Below are positions 1-7,297 of a DNA stretch of 64,000 nt, piece after piece (position 1 is the first letter of the stretch; every line of letters starts with the position of its first letter). The position numbers and the translations under genes were made by a program. Origin of the DNA: Paenibacillus polymyxa M1 (GTDB lineage Bacteria; Bacillota; Bacilli; Paenibacillales; Paenibacillaceae); the NCBI RefSeq assembly GCF_000237325.1, contig NC_017542.1, positions 673,001 to 737,000 of the forward strand, in the 5' to 3' direction. Below the pieces are notes generated by a model. That model saw only the letters and a list, made by a program, of their open reading frames with translations, searched no databases and was not told the DNA's origin.

Positions 1-333
1 ATAAAACAGAAAATCTCCCCGTTTCGTCTTGCCGAACATCTGGGTTAGCACCTCTCTAATCCGCTCATCTGCGGTCGCATGGGTGATGGACGCGGTCATC
101 ACCTGTTGTGTCGTCTGTGCCTTCCATGTCTCTACAATTTGTCTAATATAGCTGCTGCGATTGGTAAAATACCAATAAAAACTGCTCTTACTGCACCCTA
201 AAGCAGTAGCCATTTTTTCAACAATGAGTTGATCAATTCCGCCCTGTTCAAAACGTTCCATTCCTTTTTGAATCCATTGTTCTTCTGTGACAATGATCTT
301 AGGTATCTCTTTCGCCTTCTTTCTGTACGGTAT
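1..333 (-). CDS. TetR-family transcriptional regulator, N-terminal part (runs off the left edge)
   Basis: The reverse strand is open for 111 codons from an in-frame TAG at 337-339 to the window edge. The protein reads as a TetR DNA-binding domain, with an EKMATALGCSKSSFYWYF helix-turn-helix signature after a first helix. No ATG, GTG or TTG occurs before the first helix. The first ATG, at 261, would cut into the DNA-binding domain, so initiation is either at a rare codon (ATA at 333 is possible) or the gene is damaged at its 5' end. The ligand-binding part lies outside the window. Family assignment is good; target and ligand are unknown. Confidence 0.7.
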   Translation of the reverse strand, partial: MPYRKKAKEIPKIIVTEEQWIQKGMERFEQGGIDQLIVEKMATALGCSKSSFYWYFTNRSSYIRQIVETWKAQTTQQVMTASITHATADERIREVLTQMFGKTKRGDFLFY

Positions 334-441
334 CGTCTAGATGAGAAATATTCTACAGTGTTTTTAATAGGGTGTAAATATAGGCCTATTCGTCTTCATA
401 GCCGGATGATAAATAAGACAGAAACTTACATAAACGTCCAC

Positions 442-470
442 TTGAAATACCTGCGAATTTGATCTATAAT
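442..470 (+). promoter_or_regulatory. SigA-type promoter of thrS
   Basis: TTGAAA at 442-447 and a perfect TATAAT at 465-470 are separated by 17 bases. Transcription would begin near 477, which gives a leader of about 375 bases before the thrS start, the length expected for a T-box leader. Confidence 0.75.
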
Positions 471-476
471 GCTGTA

Positions 477-806
477 GCATATAGTAATATTCAAGGCATT
501 GACCAAAGACATGATTTCCTTGAAGGGCCGTTCAGAGAGAAAAGACGAGGCTGAGAGCTTTTCCGGCAACCGCATGTGAAGTTACCCCTTTGTAGCCGTG
601 ACGTTGAACGTGTAACTGTGCAAGCTGGCAGTGACATCAGTAAGCGCCCACCGATTTATCCCCGTTAACGGATACCAATGGAGGGCCACGCAGGTCGTGC
701 ATGAGCATGTTTGGATGAACATGAATGTATGTACAGTAGCGGGCCGAACTAGGGTGGAACCACGAGCTGAACGCACTCGTCCCTTGAGGGAGAGAGGCGT
801 TTTTTT
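477..806 (+). promoter_or_regulatory. T-box riboswitch leader of thrS with terminator
   Basis: The conserved T-box sequence AGGGTGGAACCACG is at 751-764. It is followed by a GC-rich hairpin and a run of seven T at about 771-806. A GCTGAGAG-type AG-bulge element of stem I lies near 550-557. By family knowledge, uncharged threonyl tRNA pairs its acceptor end with the T-box bulge and favours the antiterminator, which turns thrS on under threonine shortage. An ACC triplet at 674-676 is a candidate specifier codon, but I did not fold stem I, so that assignment is tentative. No protein gene in this 500-base gap is credible. Confidence 0.88.
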
Positions 807-853
807 GCGTTCAATTTTGATATAGCACACAATTTGAAATGGAGGCTTTAATC

Positions 854-2767
854 GTGAGTATTCAAGTGAAATTGCCGGATGGAGCCGTACGTGAGTACGA
901 GCAGGGCGTAACAATCGCCGACGTGGCGGGTTCGATCAGCTCCGGGCTGAAAAAGAACGCAGTAGCAGGTAAAGTGAACGGGAAGGCTGTAGATCTGAAC
1001 ACCGTTTTGGATGAGAACGTTGACCTTGAGATCATTACGCTGGACGGTGCTGACGGTCTGGAAATTTATCGTCACAGTACAGCGCATTTGCTCGCTCAGG
1101 CGCTCAAACGCATTTACGGCGAGAAGAACGTGAAGCTGGGTATTGGTCCAGTTATCGACAGCGGGTTCTACTATGACATTGATATCGAAAACCCACTGTC
1201 CGTTGACGATCTGGCGAAGATCGAAAAGGAAATGGCGAAGATCACGCAGGAAAATCTGCCGATTACACGTCGTGTGGTTAGCCGTGAGGAAGCAACTCGT
1301 ATTTTTGGTGAAATGGAAGATCCATTGAAGCTGGAACTGATCCGTGATTTGCCAGAAGAAGCGGAAATTACAATTTATGATCAAGGCGAATTTTTTGACC
1401 TGTGTCGTGGCCCGCATCTGCCGTCCACTGGCCGTATCAAGGCTTTCAAATTGTTAAGTGTAGCGGGTGCATACTGGAGAGGCGATTCCAACAACAAGAT
1501 GCTGCAACGTATCTACGGAACAGCATTCCCTAAAAAAGCACAACTGGATGAGCATTTGCACTTGCTGGAGGAAGCAAAAAAACGCGACCATCGCAAGCTG
1601 GGTAAAGAGCTGGAGCTGTTCATGTTCTCCGAAGAAGCACCTGGTATGCCGTTCTACCTGCCTAAAGGTATGGTTGTGCGTACTGCGTTGGAAGATTATT
1701 CCCGTGACATTCAACGTCTGCATGGCTATGAGGAAGTACGTACACCGCTGATGATGAACAACCGTCTGTGGGAACAATCGGGACACTATGAGCATTACAA
1801 GGAAAACATGTACTTCTCCGAAGTAGATGAAACTACTTTTGCTTTGAAACCGATGAACTGCCCAGGGCATATGCTTGTATTTAAAAATGAACTTCATTCT
1901 TACCGCGATCTGCCGATTCGTATATCCGAATTTGGACAAGTGCATCGTCATGAGCTGTCCGGCGCGCTGAACGGTATGATGCGTGTTCGTACATTCTGTC
2001 AGGATGATGCGCATATTTTCGTTACACCAGGTCAGATTGAAAAAGAGATTACGGACGTAATCAAGCTGATTAACGAAATGTATAGTGTGTTTGGCTTTGA
2101 CTTTACAGTGGAACTGTCCACACGCCCAGATGACTTTATGGGCGAGCCAGCGCTGTGGGATCAAGCGGAACAAGCTCTGCAAAACGTGCTGGATCACCTG
2201 GGCATCAACTACCGTATTAATGCGGGAGATGGAGCATTTTACGGTCCGAAAATTGACTTCCACATTCTCGATGCGCTCAAACGCAGCTGGCAGTGCGGAA
2301 CGATCCAGTTGGACTTCCAAATGCCTGAAAAATTCGACCTCACTTATGTGGGCGAGGACAACCAGAAGCACCGTCCGGTCGTTATTCACCGTGCCATCTA
2401 CGGTTCAATTGACCGCTTCATGGGCATCCTGACTGAGCATTTTACAGGTGCATTCCCATTGTGGTTGGCTCCTGTTCATGCGAAGCTATTGCCTGTATCC
2501 GAGAACTATATCGAGACTGCCAATGAGGTGCAGGAAGCGTTGCTGAAAGCGGGTCTACGCGTCGAAGTGGATACTCGGAATGAGAAGCTTGGTTATAAAA
2601 TCCGTGAAGCGCAATTGGAGAAGGTTCCATACATGTTCGTTATCGGGGAAAATGAAAAAACAACCGGTACTGTAGCCGTGCGCAAACGGGGCGAAGGCGA
2701 TCTGGGGTCATTCAGCATTGCGGACATCGTTGAGAAAATCAGCACAGAGATTCATGAGAAGCAGTAA
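854..2767 (+). CDS. thrS: Threonine--tRNA ligase
   Basis: This class II aminoacyl-tRNA synthetase charges tRNA-Thr with threonine in the cytoplasm. The 637-residue protein shows, in order, an N-terminal TGS domain (about 1-65), the editing SAD domain (ending near 220, with the DLCRGPHLPSTG segment), the catalytic core with ALKPMNCPGHM and FCQDDAHIF motifs and the Zn-site region, and an anticodon-binding domain from about residue 535. I place the start at GTG 854, giving MSIQVKLPDG, because the upstream ATG at 839 is itself part of the GGAGG ribosome site (840-844). The gene is monocistronic, with a T-box leader in front and a strong terminator behind. Confidence 0.97.
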   Translation: MSIQVKLPDGAVREYEQGVTIADVAGSISSGLKKNAVAGKVNGKAVDLNTVLDENVDLEIITLDGADGLEIYRHSTAHLLAQALKRIYGEKNVKLGIGPVIDSGFYYDIDIENPLSVDDLAKIEKEMAKITQENLPITRRVVSREEATRIFGEMEDPLKLELIRDLPEEAEITIYDQGEFFDLCRGPHLPSTGRIKAFKLLSVAGAYWRGDSNNKMLQRIYGTAFPKKAQLDEHLHLLEEAKKRDHRKLGKELELFMFSEEAPGMPFYLPKGMVVRTALEDYSRDIQRLHGYEEVRTPLMMNNRLWEQSGHYEHYKENMYFSEVDETTFALKPMNCPGHMLVFKNELHSYRDLPIRISEFGQVHRHELSGALNGMMRVRTFCQDDAHIFVTPGQIEKEITDVIKLINEMYSVFGFDFTVELSTRPDDFMGEPALWDQAEQALQNVLDHLGINYRINAGDGAFYGPKIDFHILDALKRSWQCGTIQLDFQMPEKFDLTYVGEDNQKHRPVVIHRAIYGSIDRFMGILTEHFTGAFPLWLAPVHAKLLPVSENYIETANEVQEALLKAGLRVEVDTRNEKLGYKIREAQLEKVPYMFVIGENEKTTGTVAVRKRGEGDLGSFSIADIVEKISTEIHEKQ

Positions 2768-2796
2768 TATTTGATTTGATTGAAAAAAAGTGTAAA

Positions 2797-2840
2797 AGAG
2801 CCGTCAAAACCATGATCATAGTGGTGTTGACGGCTCTTTA
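2797..2840 (+). terminator. Rho-independent terminator of thrS
   Basis: A 16-bp stem (AGAGCCGTCAAAACCA at 2797-2812 with its complement at 2822-2837, one or two imperfect pairs) ends in a T-rich stretch. It lies 30 bases after the thrS stop and may also serve the convergent gene. Confidence 0.85.
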
Positions 2841-2926
2841 TTTATACATTTTACATAAGTTCCTAAGCTCCAGCACGAGGGGGAATAGCCTAGAATGAAT
2901 GATTTAGTTATCCTGTGGCTGTATGC

Positions 2927-3727
2927 CTAGCACGTCTGCGACCGAGAAGTGGCGTGATCTGCGGGGAGGGAAAGTGCCTTCAAAGCTGACTCCTCGGCTC
3001 GTTTGACCGGGGCCTCTTCCACATCCTGCTCCTCGCTAAGCGATAAAATTTCCCCGCGCAGCTTGAGCATTTTCTGATCCAGTTCGTAGGTTGCACGTGC
3101 AGCTTCGGTCAATCCGTTAACGACATGTTCGGGCACTTTCTTATCAAACTTATAGTACAAAATATGCTCCATACTGGCCCAAAAATCCATAGCCAATGTG
3201 CGCAATTGAATTTCGACCTTAATCCAGCGTGTGCCCTCAAACAGAATCAGTGGAATTTCCACAATAACATGTAGGCTCTGATAGCCGTTGGGCTTAGGAT
3301 GGGCAATATAGTCCTTGACCTCTAGTATGCGAATGTCTTCCCGTGTGCGGAGGTGATCCATCAGACGATAGATATCTTTGACAAAAGCACATACCACGCG
3401 CATGCCTGCGATATCATGAATTTCACGCAATATATTGTCCAGGGTGACCTCATGCCCTTTGCGCCGAACTTTTTCCACAATGCTGTGGGGTTCTTTGATC
3501 CGGGTTTTAATGTGCTCAATTGGGCTAAAACCATCTATCAGCTTCCATTCCGTCTGGATCAGCTTAATTTTGTTCTTTAATTCCTCCAGAGCTAGTTGAT
3601 AAAGGACGGGGATTTTTTTCCATTCCTCTAGTTGCTTGGCGTCAACACTGTTCTGGTCCAGCTGTAGCTGAAATTCCTGCAAGGGCAAAGGGACAGCATT
3701 CAAGTGCTTCCAATCCGGTTCATTCAC
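2927..3727 (-). CDS. ywaC: Small alarmone synthetase, YwaC/RelP-like (p)ppGpp synthetase
   Basis: The protein is predicted to transfer pyrophosphate from ATP to GDP/GTP to make (p)ppGpp, as small alarmone synthetases do without a hydrolase domain. The core (about residues 60-220) contains the family pattern IHDIAGMRVVCAF, KDYIAHPKPNGYQSLH and EIQLRTLAMDFWASMEH, which line the nucleotide sites and match the YwaC/RelP type more than YjbM/RelQ from memory. At 266 residues it is some 50 longer than YwaC, with an extra acidic C-terminal tail after the usual end helix. There is no HD, TGS or ACT domain. It is transcribed alone and converges on thrS. Confidence 0.85.
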   Translation of the reverse strand: MNEPDWKHLNAVPLPLQEFQLQLDQNSVDAKQLEEWKKIPVLYQLALEELKNKIKLIQTEWKLIDGFSPIEHIKTRIKEPHSIVEKVRRKGHEVTLDNILREIHDIAGMRVVCAFVKDIYRLMDHLRTREDIRILEVKDYIAHPKPNGYQSLHVIVEIPLILFEGTRWIKVEIQLRTLAMDFWASMEHILYYKFDKKVPEHVVNGLTEAARATYELDQKMLKLRGEILSLSEEQDVEEAPVKRAEESALKALSLPADHATSRSQTC

Positions 3728-3868
3728 AGAGCATTCTCCTAAATGAGGCTTACGATGTCCTCGATCTATTTCGTAAAGATGGATTACCGTATATATTGTA
3801 CACTATGTCAAAACGTACAGGCAAAGGAGAGACGGACAAAGAAATGAGAAATAAAATAATAATTATAG

Positions 3869-3897
3869 TGGTAAAACCGAGTAATCCGATGTATAAT
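3869..3897 (+). promoter_or_regulatory. Possible promoter of the luxS operon
   Basis: A perfect TATAAT lies at 3892-3897, about 105 bases before luxS. The matching -35 region (TGGTAA near 3869) is poor. The 3728-4003 interval is very AT-rich and shows no hairpin I would call a riboswitch. Confidence 0.35.
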
Positions 3898-4003
3898 TGC
3901 AAAAATGCTGATTTAAAGCATTAAATTTTAAAAAAATAGCACAAATGTTGAGTAGTCGTCATTAGACTAAAAATAAAAATTACAGAAAATGAGGATGAGA
4001 AAA

Positions 4004-4465
4004 ATGGCAAAAGTAGAAAGCTTCCAATTAGACCACACGATTGTAAAGGCTCCTTATGTAAGAGCAGCAGGAGTAGAGCATGATGAAAAAGGAAGCACGG
4101 TACAAAAGTATGACTTGAGATTTCTGCAACCGAATGAAGACGCACTGCCAACAGCAGCTGTACATACGCTGGAGCATTTATTGGCAACGTATCTGAGAGA
4201 CGAAATCAAAGGCATTATTGATATTTCTCCTATGGGCTGCAGAACGGGATTCTACTTGATTTTATGGAATGAACACGAGCCTGAGGAAATTGCACTTGCT
4301 TTGGAAAAAACCTTGAAAAGAATTCTGGAAACGACAGAAGTTCCGGCTGTTACTGCTTTGGAATGCGGGAACTATAAGGATCATTCTCTTTTTTCAGCAC
4401 AGGAATATGTGAAGATTGTGTTGGAGGCTGGCATTAGCCGCGATCCTTTCAAAAGAGTATTTTAA
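4004..4465 (+). CDS. luxS: S-ribosylhomocysteine lyase (autoinducer-2 synthesis)
   Basis: LuxS cleaves S-ribosylhomocysteine to homocysteine and DPD, the AI-2 precursor, in the activated methyl cycle. The 153-residue protein has the typical length. The metal-binding HTLEH motif is at about residues 53-57, the catalytic MGCRTGFY segment contains the cysteine near 82, and ALECGNYKDH provides the third metal ligand. I take the ATG at 4004 (MAKVESF), because the two ATGs upstream at 3989 and 3995 overlap the GAGGATGAG ribosome site. It is the first gene of a tight operon: the next ORF begins 5 bases after its stop. Confidence 0.96.
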   Translation: MAKVESFQLDHTIVKAPYVRAAGVEHDEKGSTVQKYDLRFLQPNEDALPTAAVHTLEHLLATYLRDEIKGIIDISPMGCRTGFYLILWNEHEPEEIALALEKTLKRILETTEVPAVTALECGNYKDHSLFSAQEYVKIVLEAGISRDPFKRVF

Positions 4466-4470
4466 AATCT

Positions 4471-5241
4471 ATGATTTCAATAGACCTATCTCATCAGACA
4501 GCAGTAGTGACAGGCGGCAAGTCAGGTATAGGCAAGGGGATTGTAGAGCTGTTCATTCAGAGTGGAGCTAAAGTCATTTCTGCTGATATTTCTTATGAAG
4601 AGCCGTATAGAGTGGTCAATTCACAGTTGGTTGAAACTCAATTGGACATATCCAAACCGGATGATATCGAAAGATGGTGCAATCTGCTAATCAGCGAAAC
4701 GGGAGTTCCTGACATCTTGGTGAACTGCGCAGGTACTTCTACGATGGATTATGTCATTGATAGTGAGTTGGCTGATTGGGAAAAAGTATTTTCGATCAAT
4801 TCAACGGGGCTGTATGTAGCGTCCAAACGGTTTGCCAAGGAAATGGTGGATGCGCGTAAACCGGGGCGAATTATCCAAATTGCTTCGCAGGCTGGTAAAA
4901 ATGGATATCGGGCCATGGGCGGATATTGTGCATCCAAACATGCGGTTCTCGGCTTGACCAAGGTGATGGCCATTGAGCTTGCTCCGCATCAAATTTTGGT
5001 GAATGCGGTTTGTCCAGGTATCGTAGAAACGCCGATGAAGCATCGCGAGCGGATTGAAGGGGGCGTTATTCGCGGAATGACCGCCCAGGATATATATGAA
5101 GAAGATTGTTCGCAGGTACCTTTGGGGAGAACGGCTGAGGTAGAGGATGTCGCCAATGTGGTGTTGTTTCTGGCAAGTCCGCTCTCCGCATATATGACAG
5201 GACAAGCGATTAATGTTACAGGTGGAATGACGATGCACTAG
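4471..5241 (+). CDS. SDR-family NAD(P)-dependent oxidoreductase
   Basis: This is a classical short-chain dehydrogenase of 256 residues. It has the TGGKSGIGKG cofactor loop near residue 14, an NCAG motif, the catalytic YCASK pair near residue 155 and a C-terminal GQAINVTGGMTMH end typical of the FabG/glucose-dehydrogenase group. The substrate cannot be read from the sequence. It starts 5 bases after luxS without a strong ribosome site of its own, suggesting translational coupling, and metQ follows after 29 bases. The position suggests a link to sulfur or ribose by-product metabolism, but that is inference. Confidence 0.85.
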   Translation: MISIDLSHQTAVVTGGKSGIGKGIVELFIQSGAKVISADISYEEPYRVVNSQLVETQLDISKPDDIERWCNLLISETGVPDILVNCAGTSTMDYVIDSELADWEKVFSINSTGLYVASKRFAKEMVDARKPGRIIQIASQAGKNGYRAMGGYCASKHAVLGLTKVMAIELAPHQILVNAVCPGIVETPMKHRERIEGGVIRGMTAQDIYEEDCSQVPLGRTAEVEDVANVVLFLASPLSAYMTGQAINVTGGMTMH

Positions 5242-5270
5242 CATACTAGCATGATCTGGGGGAAAACAAC

Positions 5271-6152
5271 ATGAAGAAATCGTTCGTTTTACTATTAGGG
5301 ATTAGTTTATTACTCGTAGCCGCAGGATGCGGTAATAAAAGCACAGACAGTAATGGCTCCAGCTCCGCTTCCGGTGCGGAAACGCAAAAAGTAGTCATTG
5401 GTTCCATGGGATCTGACGCGCAGATTTGGAAGCATATTGCCCAATCCCAGGCCGCCAAGGATGCCAAGCTGGATATTGAAGTAAAGGAAATTAACGGTGG
5501 GATCGAAACGAACAATGCGACTAGACAAGGCGATGTGGACGTGAATGCATTCCAATCATGGGCGTATCTGGTGAGCTATAACAAAGAGAGCAAAGCCGAT
5601 TTGAAGGCGATAGCCACTACCTACCTGGAGCCGATGGGGATTTATTCGCAAAAGTTCAAAAGCATCGATGAAGTGACTGACGGAGCGTTGGTGGCTTTGG
5701 CGGACAACCCGGCGAATACAGCAAGAGGTTTGAAGCTGTTGGAAGCATCCGGTTTAATTAAGCTTAAAGCTGACTTTAATGATGCTTTAGGTACAGTCAA
5801 TGATATTACTAGTAATCCTAAAAACCTGAAATTTGAACTAATCGACGACAAAACAGGTCCGCGCGTGATTCAGGATGTAGGCTTGGTGTTGATCGGGAAC
5901 ACGATTGCTTTAGAAGGCGGTCTGAACGTACTGAAGGATTCCTTGTTCCACGAAGAGATCAGTCAGGCAACAAAGAACAATATTAACGTCCTGGTTACTT
6001 CATCGGATAAGGCAAACGATAAGGGACTACAAAAATTAGCAGATCTCTATCATAACGAGGATACCCAAAAATACATTAAGGATGAATTTGGGGGCACCAA
6101 AGTAGAGGTTAAAGAACCTGTTTCTTATTTGGAAGGGCAAACCGCAAAATAA
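5271..6152 (+). CDS. metQ: Methionine ABC transporter substrate-binding lipoprotein MetQ/NlpA family
   Basis: The 293-residue protein starts with a lipoprotein signal peptide (MKKSFVLLLGISLLLVAAGC, Cys at position 20). It continues as an NlpA/MetQ periplasmic-binding-protein fold with the family segments DVNAFQSWAYL, NPANTARGLKLL and GLVLIGNTIA. It would bind D/L-methionine or a relative at the outer membrane face and pass it to a MetNI importer. No metN or metI gene is next to it, so it must use a transporter encoded elsewhere. A GGGGGA ribosome site precedes the ATG. Co-transcription with luxS fits methionine recycling. Confidence 0.88.
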   Translation: MKKSFVLLLGISLLLVAAGCGNKSTDSNGSSSASGAETQKVVIGSMGSDAQIWKHIAQSQAAKDAKLDIEVKEINGGIETNNATRQGDVDVNAFQSWAYLVSYNKESKADLKAIATTYLEPMGIYSQKFKSIDEVTDGALVALADNPANTARGLKLLEASGLIKLKADFNDALGTVNDITSNPKNLKFELIDDKTGPRVIQDVGLVLIGNTIALEGGLNVLKDSLFHEEISQATKNNINVLVTSSDKANDKGLQKLADLYHNEDTQKYIKDEFGGTKVEVKEPVSYLEGQTAK

Positions 6153-6154
6153 AT

Positions 6155-6194
6155 AAAAGAGGTCAGCCAGTTTTCTGGTTGACCTCTTTTGTTC
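6155..6194 (+). terminator. Bidirectional terminator between metQ and the AraC gene
   Basis: A 16-bp stem, AAAAGAGGTCAGCCAG (6155-6170) with its near-perfect complement (6175-6190), has T-runs on both sides and lies between convergent genes. Confidence 0.88.
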
Positions 6195-6229
6195 GTTTGA
6201 GGCTTCTACTTGTAATTTCAATAGTCGTT

Positions 6230-7057
6230 TTAGATTTGAGCATGGGTTTCGGCTCGGTAATGCTTGGGAGAGAATCCCTTTACCTTTTTAAAAATTTTGG
6301 AGAAGAGCAAAGGATCATTATAGCCGACTGAACGGGAAATATCGCCTATTGAAAGTTCAGCGTTACCCATCATTTCACAAGCTTTGTTGATTCTATAGCG
6401 AATCAAATAATCCTGAATGCTTGTGTTTACTCGTTGTTTAAATAATGAACATAAATAGCTTCGATTGAGACCGATAAAATGTGCAATATGCTCAATGGTA
6501 ATTTTCTGAGCATAATTCATTTCGATAAAGTCTTTCACTTTTTCAACGTAAATTTCTGCCCGACCTTCCTTTTGGTCGGAGGACGCTGCCGGACTGAACT
6601 CTATAAGCTCCGATAACATTAAGTAAAGCAGCCCGGTCAATCTAGTTTCCCGAGCTTTAAGGCATCCACTTGATTCGTTCATTTGCTGCAAATACTGATA
6701 AATCAAATGGTCTCCTTCAAAGTAGAGGATTGGGGACGTCATCGTCAGGGCTGCCTGCTTGAGGAGTGTTTCTGCCAGTGTCCCATTAAAGCCAAACCAG
6801 CAATAAGACCAAGGATTTACGGCATCGGCTTGATAATAAGTGATGACTTGCGGGCAGATTAGAAACCACTGTCCTTTCCGCAAGCGATAACTGAACCCGC
6901 CAACCTCGAAGGTACCCTCTCCGTCCAAAACATAATGGAGCAAATAGTGATCTCTTATAGCAGGTCCAAAAAAGTGACTGGGTATGCATTTCTCTATACC
7001 AAACTGAGTTAGATACAATTCAGAGTGCTGTTTACTACGTGGCAAATACTCGATCAC
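6230..7057 (-). CDS. AraC-family transcriptional regulator of the alpha-galactosidase locus
   Basis: The 275-residue protein has an N-terminal cupin-like sugar-sensing domain (about 1-150, with a HYVLDGEGTFEVGG segment) and a C-terminal pair of helix-turn-helix units (about 175-270, with HIAHFIGLNRSYLCSLFKQ and GYNDPLLFSKIFKK). It begins with GTG, 8 bases after AAGGAG. It is divergent from the GH36 alpha-galactosidase gene, with about 240 bases between, so it probably activates that gene in response to a galactoside such as melibiose or raffinose. That target is inferred from position. Confidence 0.88.
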   Translation of the reverse strand: MIEYLPRSKQHSELYLTQFGIEKCIPSHFFGPAIRDHYLLHYVLDGEGTFEVGGFSYRLRKGQWFLICPQVITYYQADAVNPWSYCWFGFNGTLAETLLKQAALTMTSPILYFEGDHLIYQYLQQMNESSGCLKARETRLTGLLYLMLSELIEFSPAASSDQKEGRAEIYVEKVKDFIEMNYAQKITIEHIAHFIGLNRSYLCSLFKQRVNTSIQDYLIRYRINKACEMMGNAELSIGDISRSVGYNDPLLFSKIFKKVKGFSPKHYRAETHAQI

Positions 7058-7297
7058 GGTAAAATCTCCTTATGTAAATTATCAAGCATTATAACATAAA
7101 TAGTGAGCACCATGCCATGTACTTCATATCTAAAATTAATATATGATTTCTGTAGAACCTACTGCTATATTGTTGGATCTTATCAAGCTTTACACCATAT
7201 GAACTTAGTTGACGCCTGCTACATAAAGATTCTTCTAAGTGCCTTTTTGGTGTGGATCTCTGATGATTATTATCTAAGAGAGGGGTTATTTTTCCCA

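Noticed and set aside
839..853. ATG 839 as thrS start
   Set aside because: It is inside the GGAGG ribosome site of the GTG start at 854.
582..914. Minus- and plus-strand ORFs over the thrS leader
   Set aside because: They lie on the structured T-box leader, lack ribosome sites and show no protein character.
848..2389. Long minus-strand ORFs across thrS
   Set aside because: They are antisense shadows of a conserved synthetase gene.
7103..7297. N-terminal extension of the alpha-galactosidase
   Set aside because: Non-family residues and no ribosome site; ATG 7298 has one.
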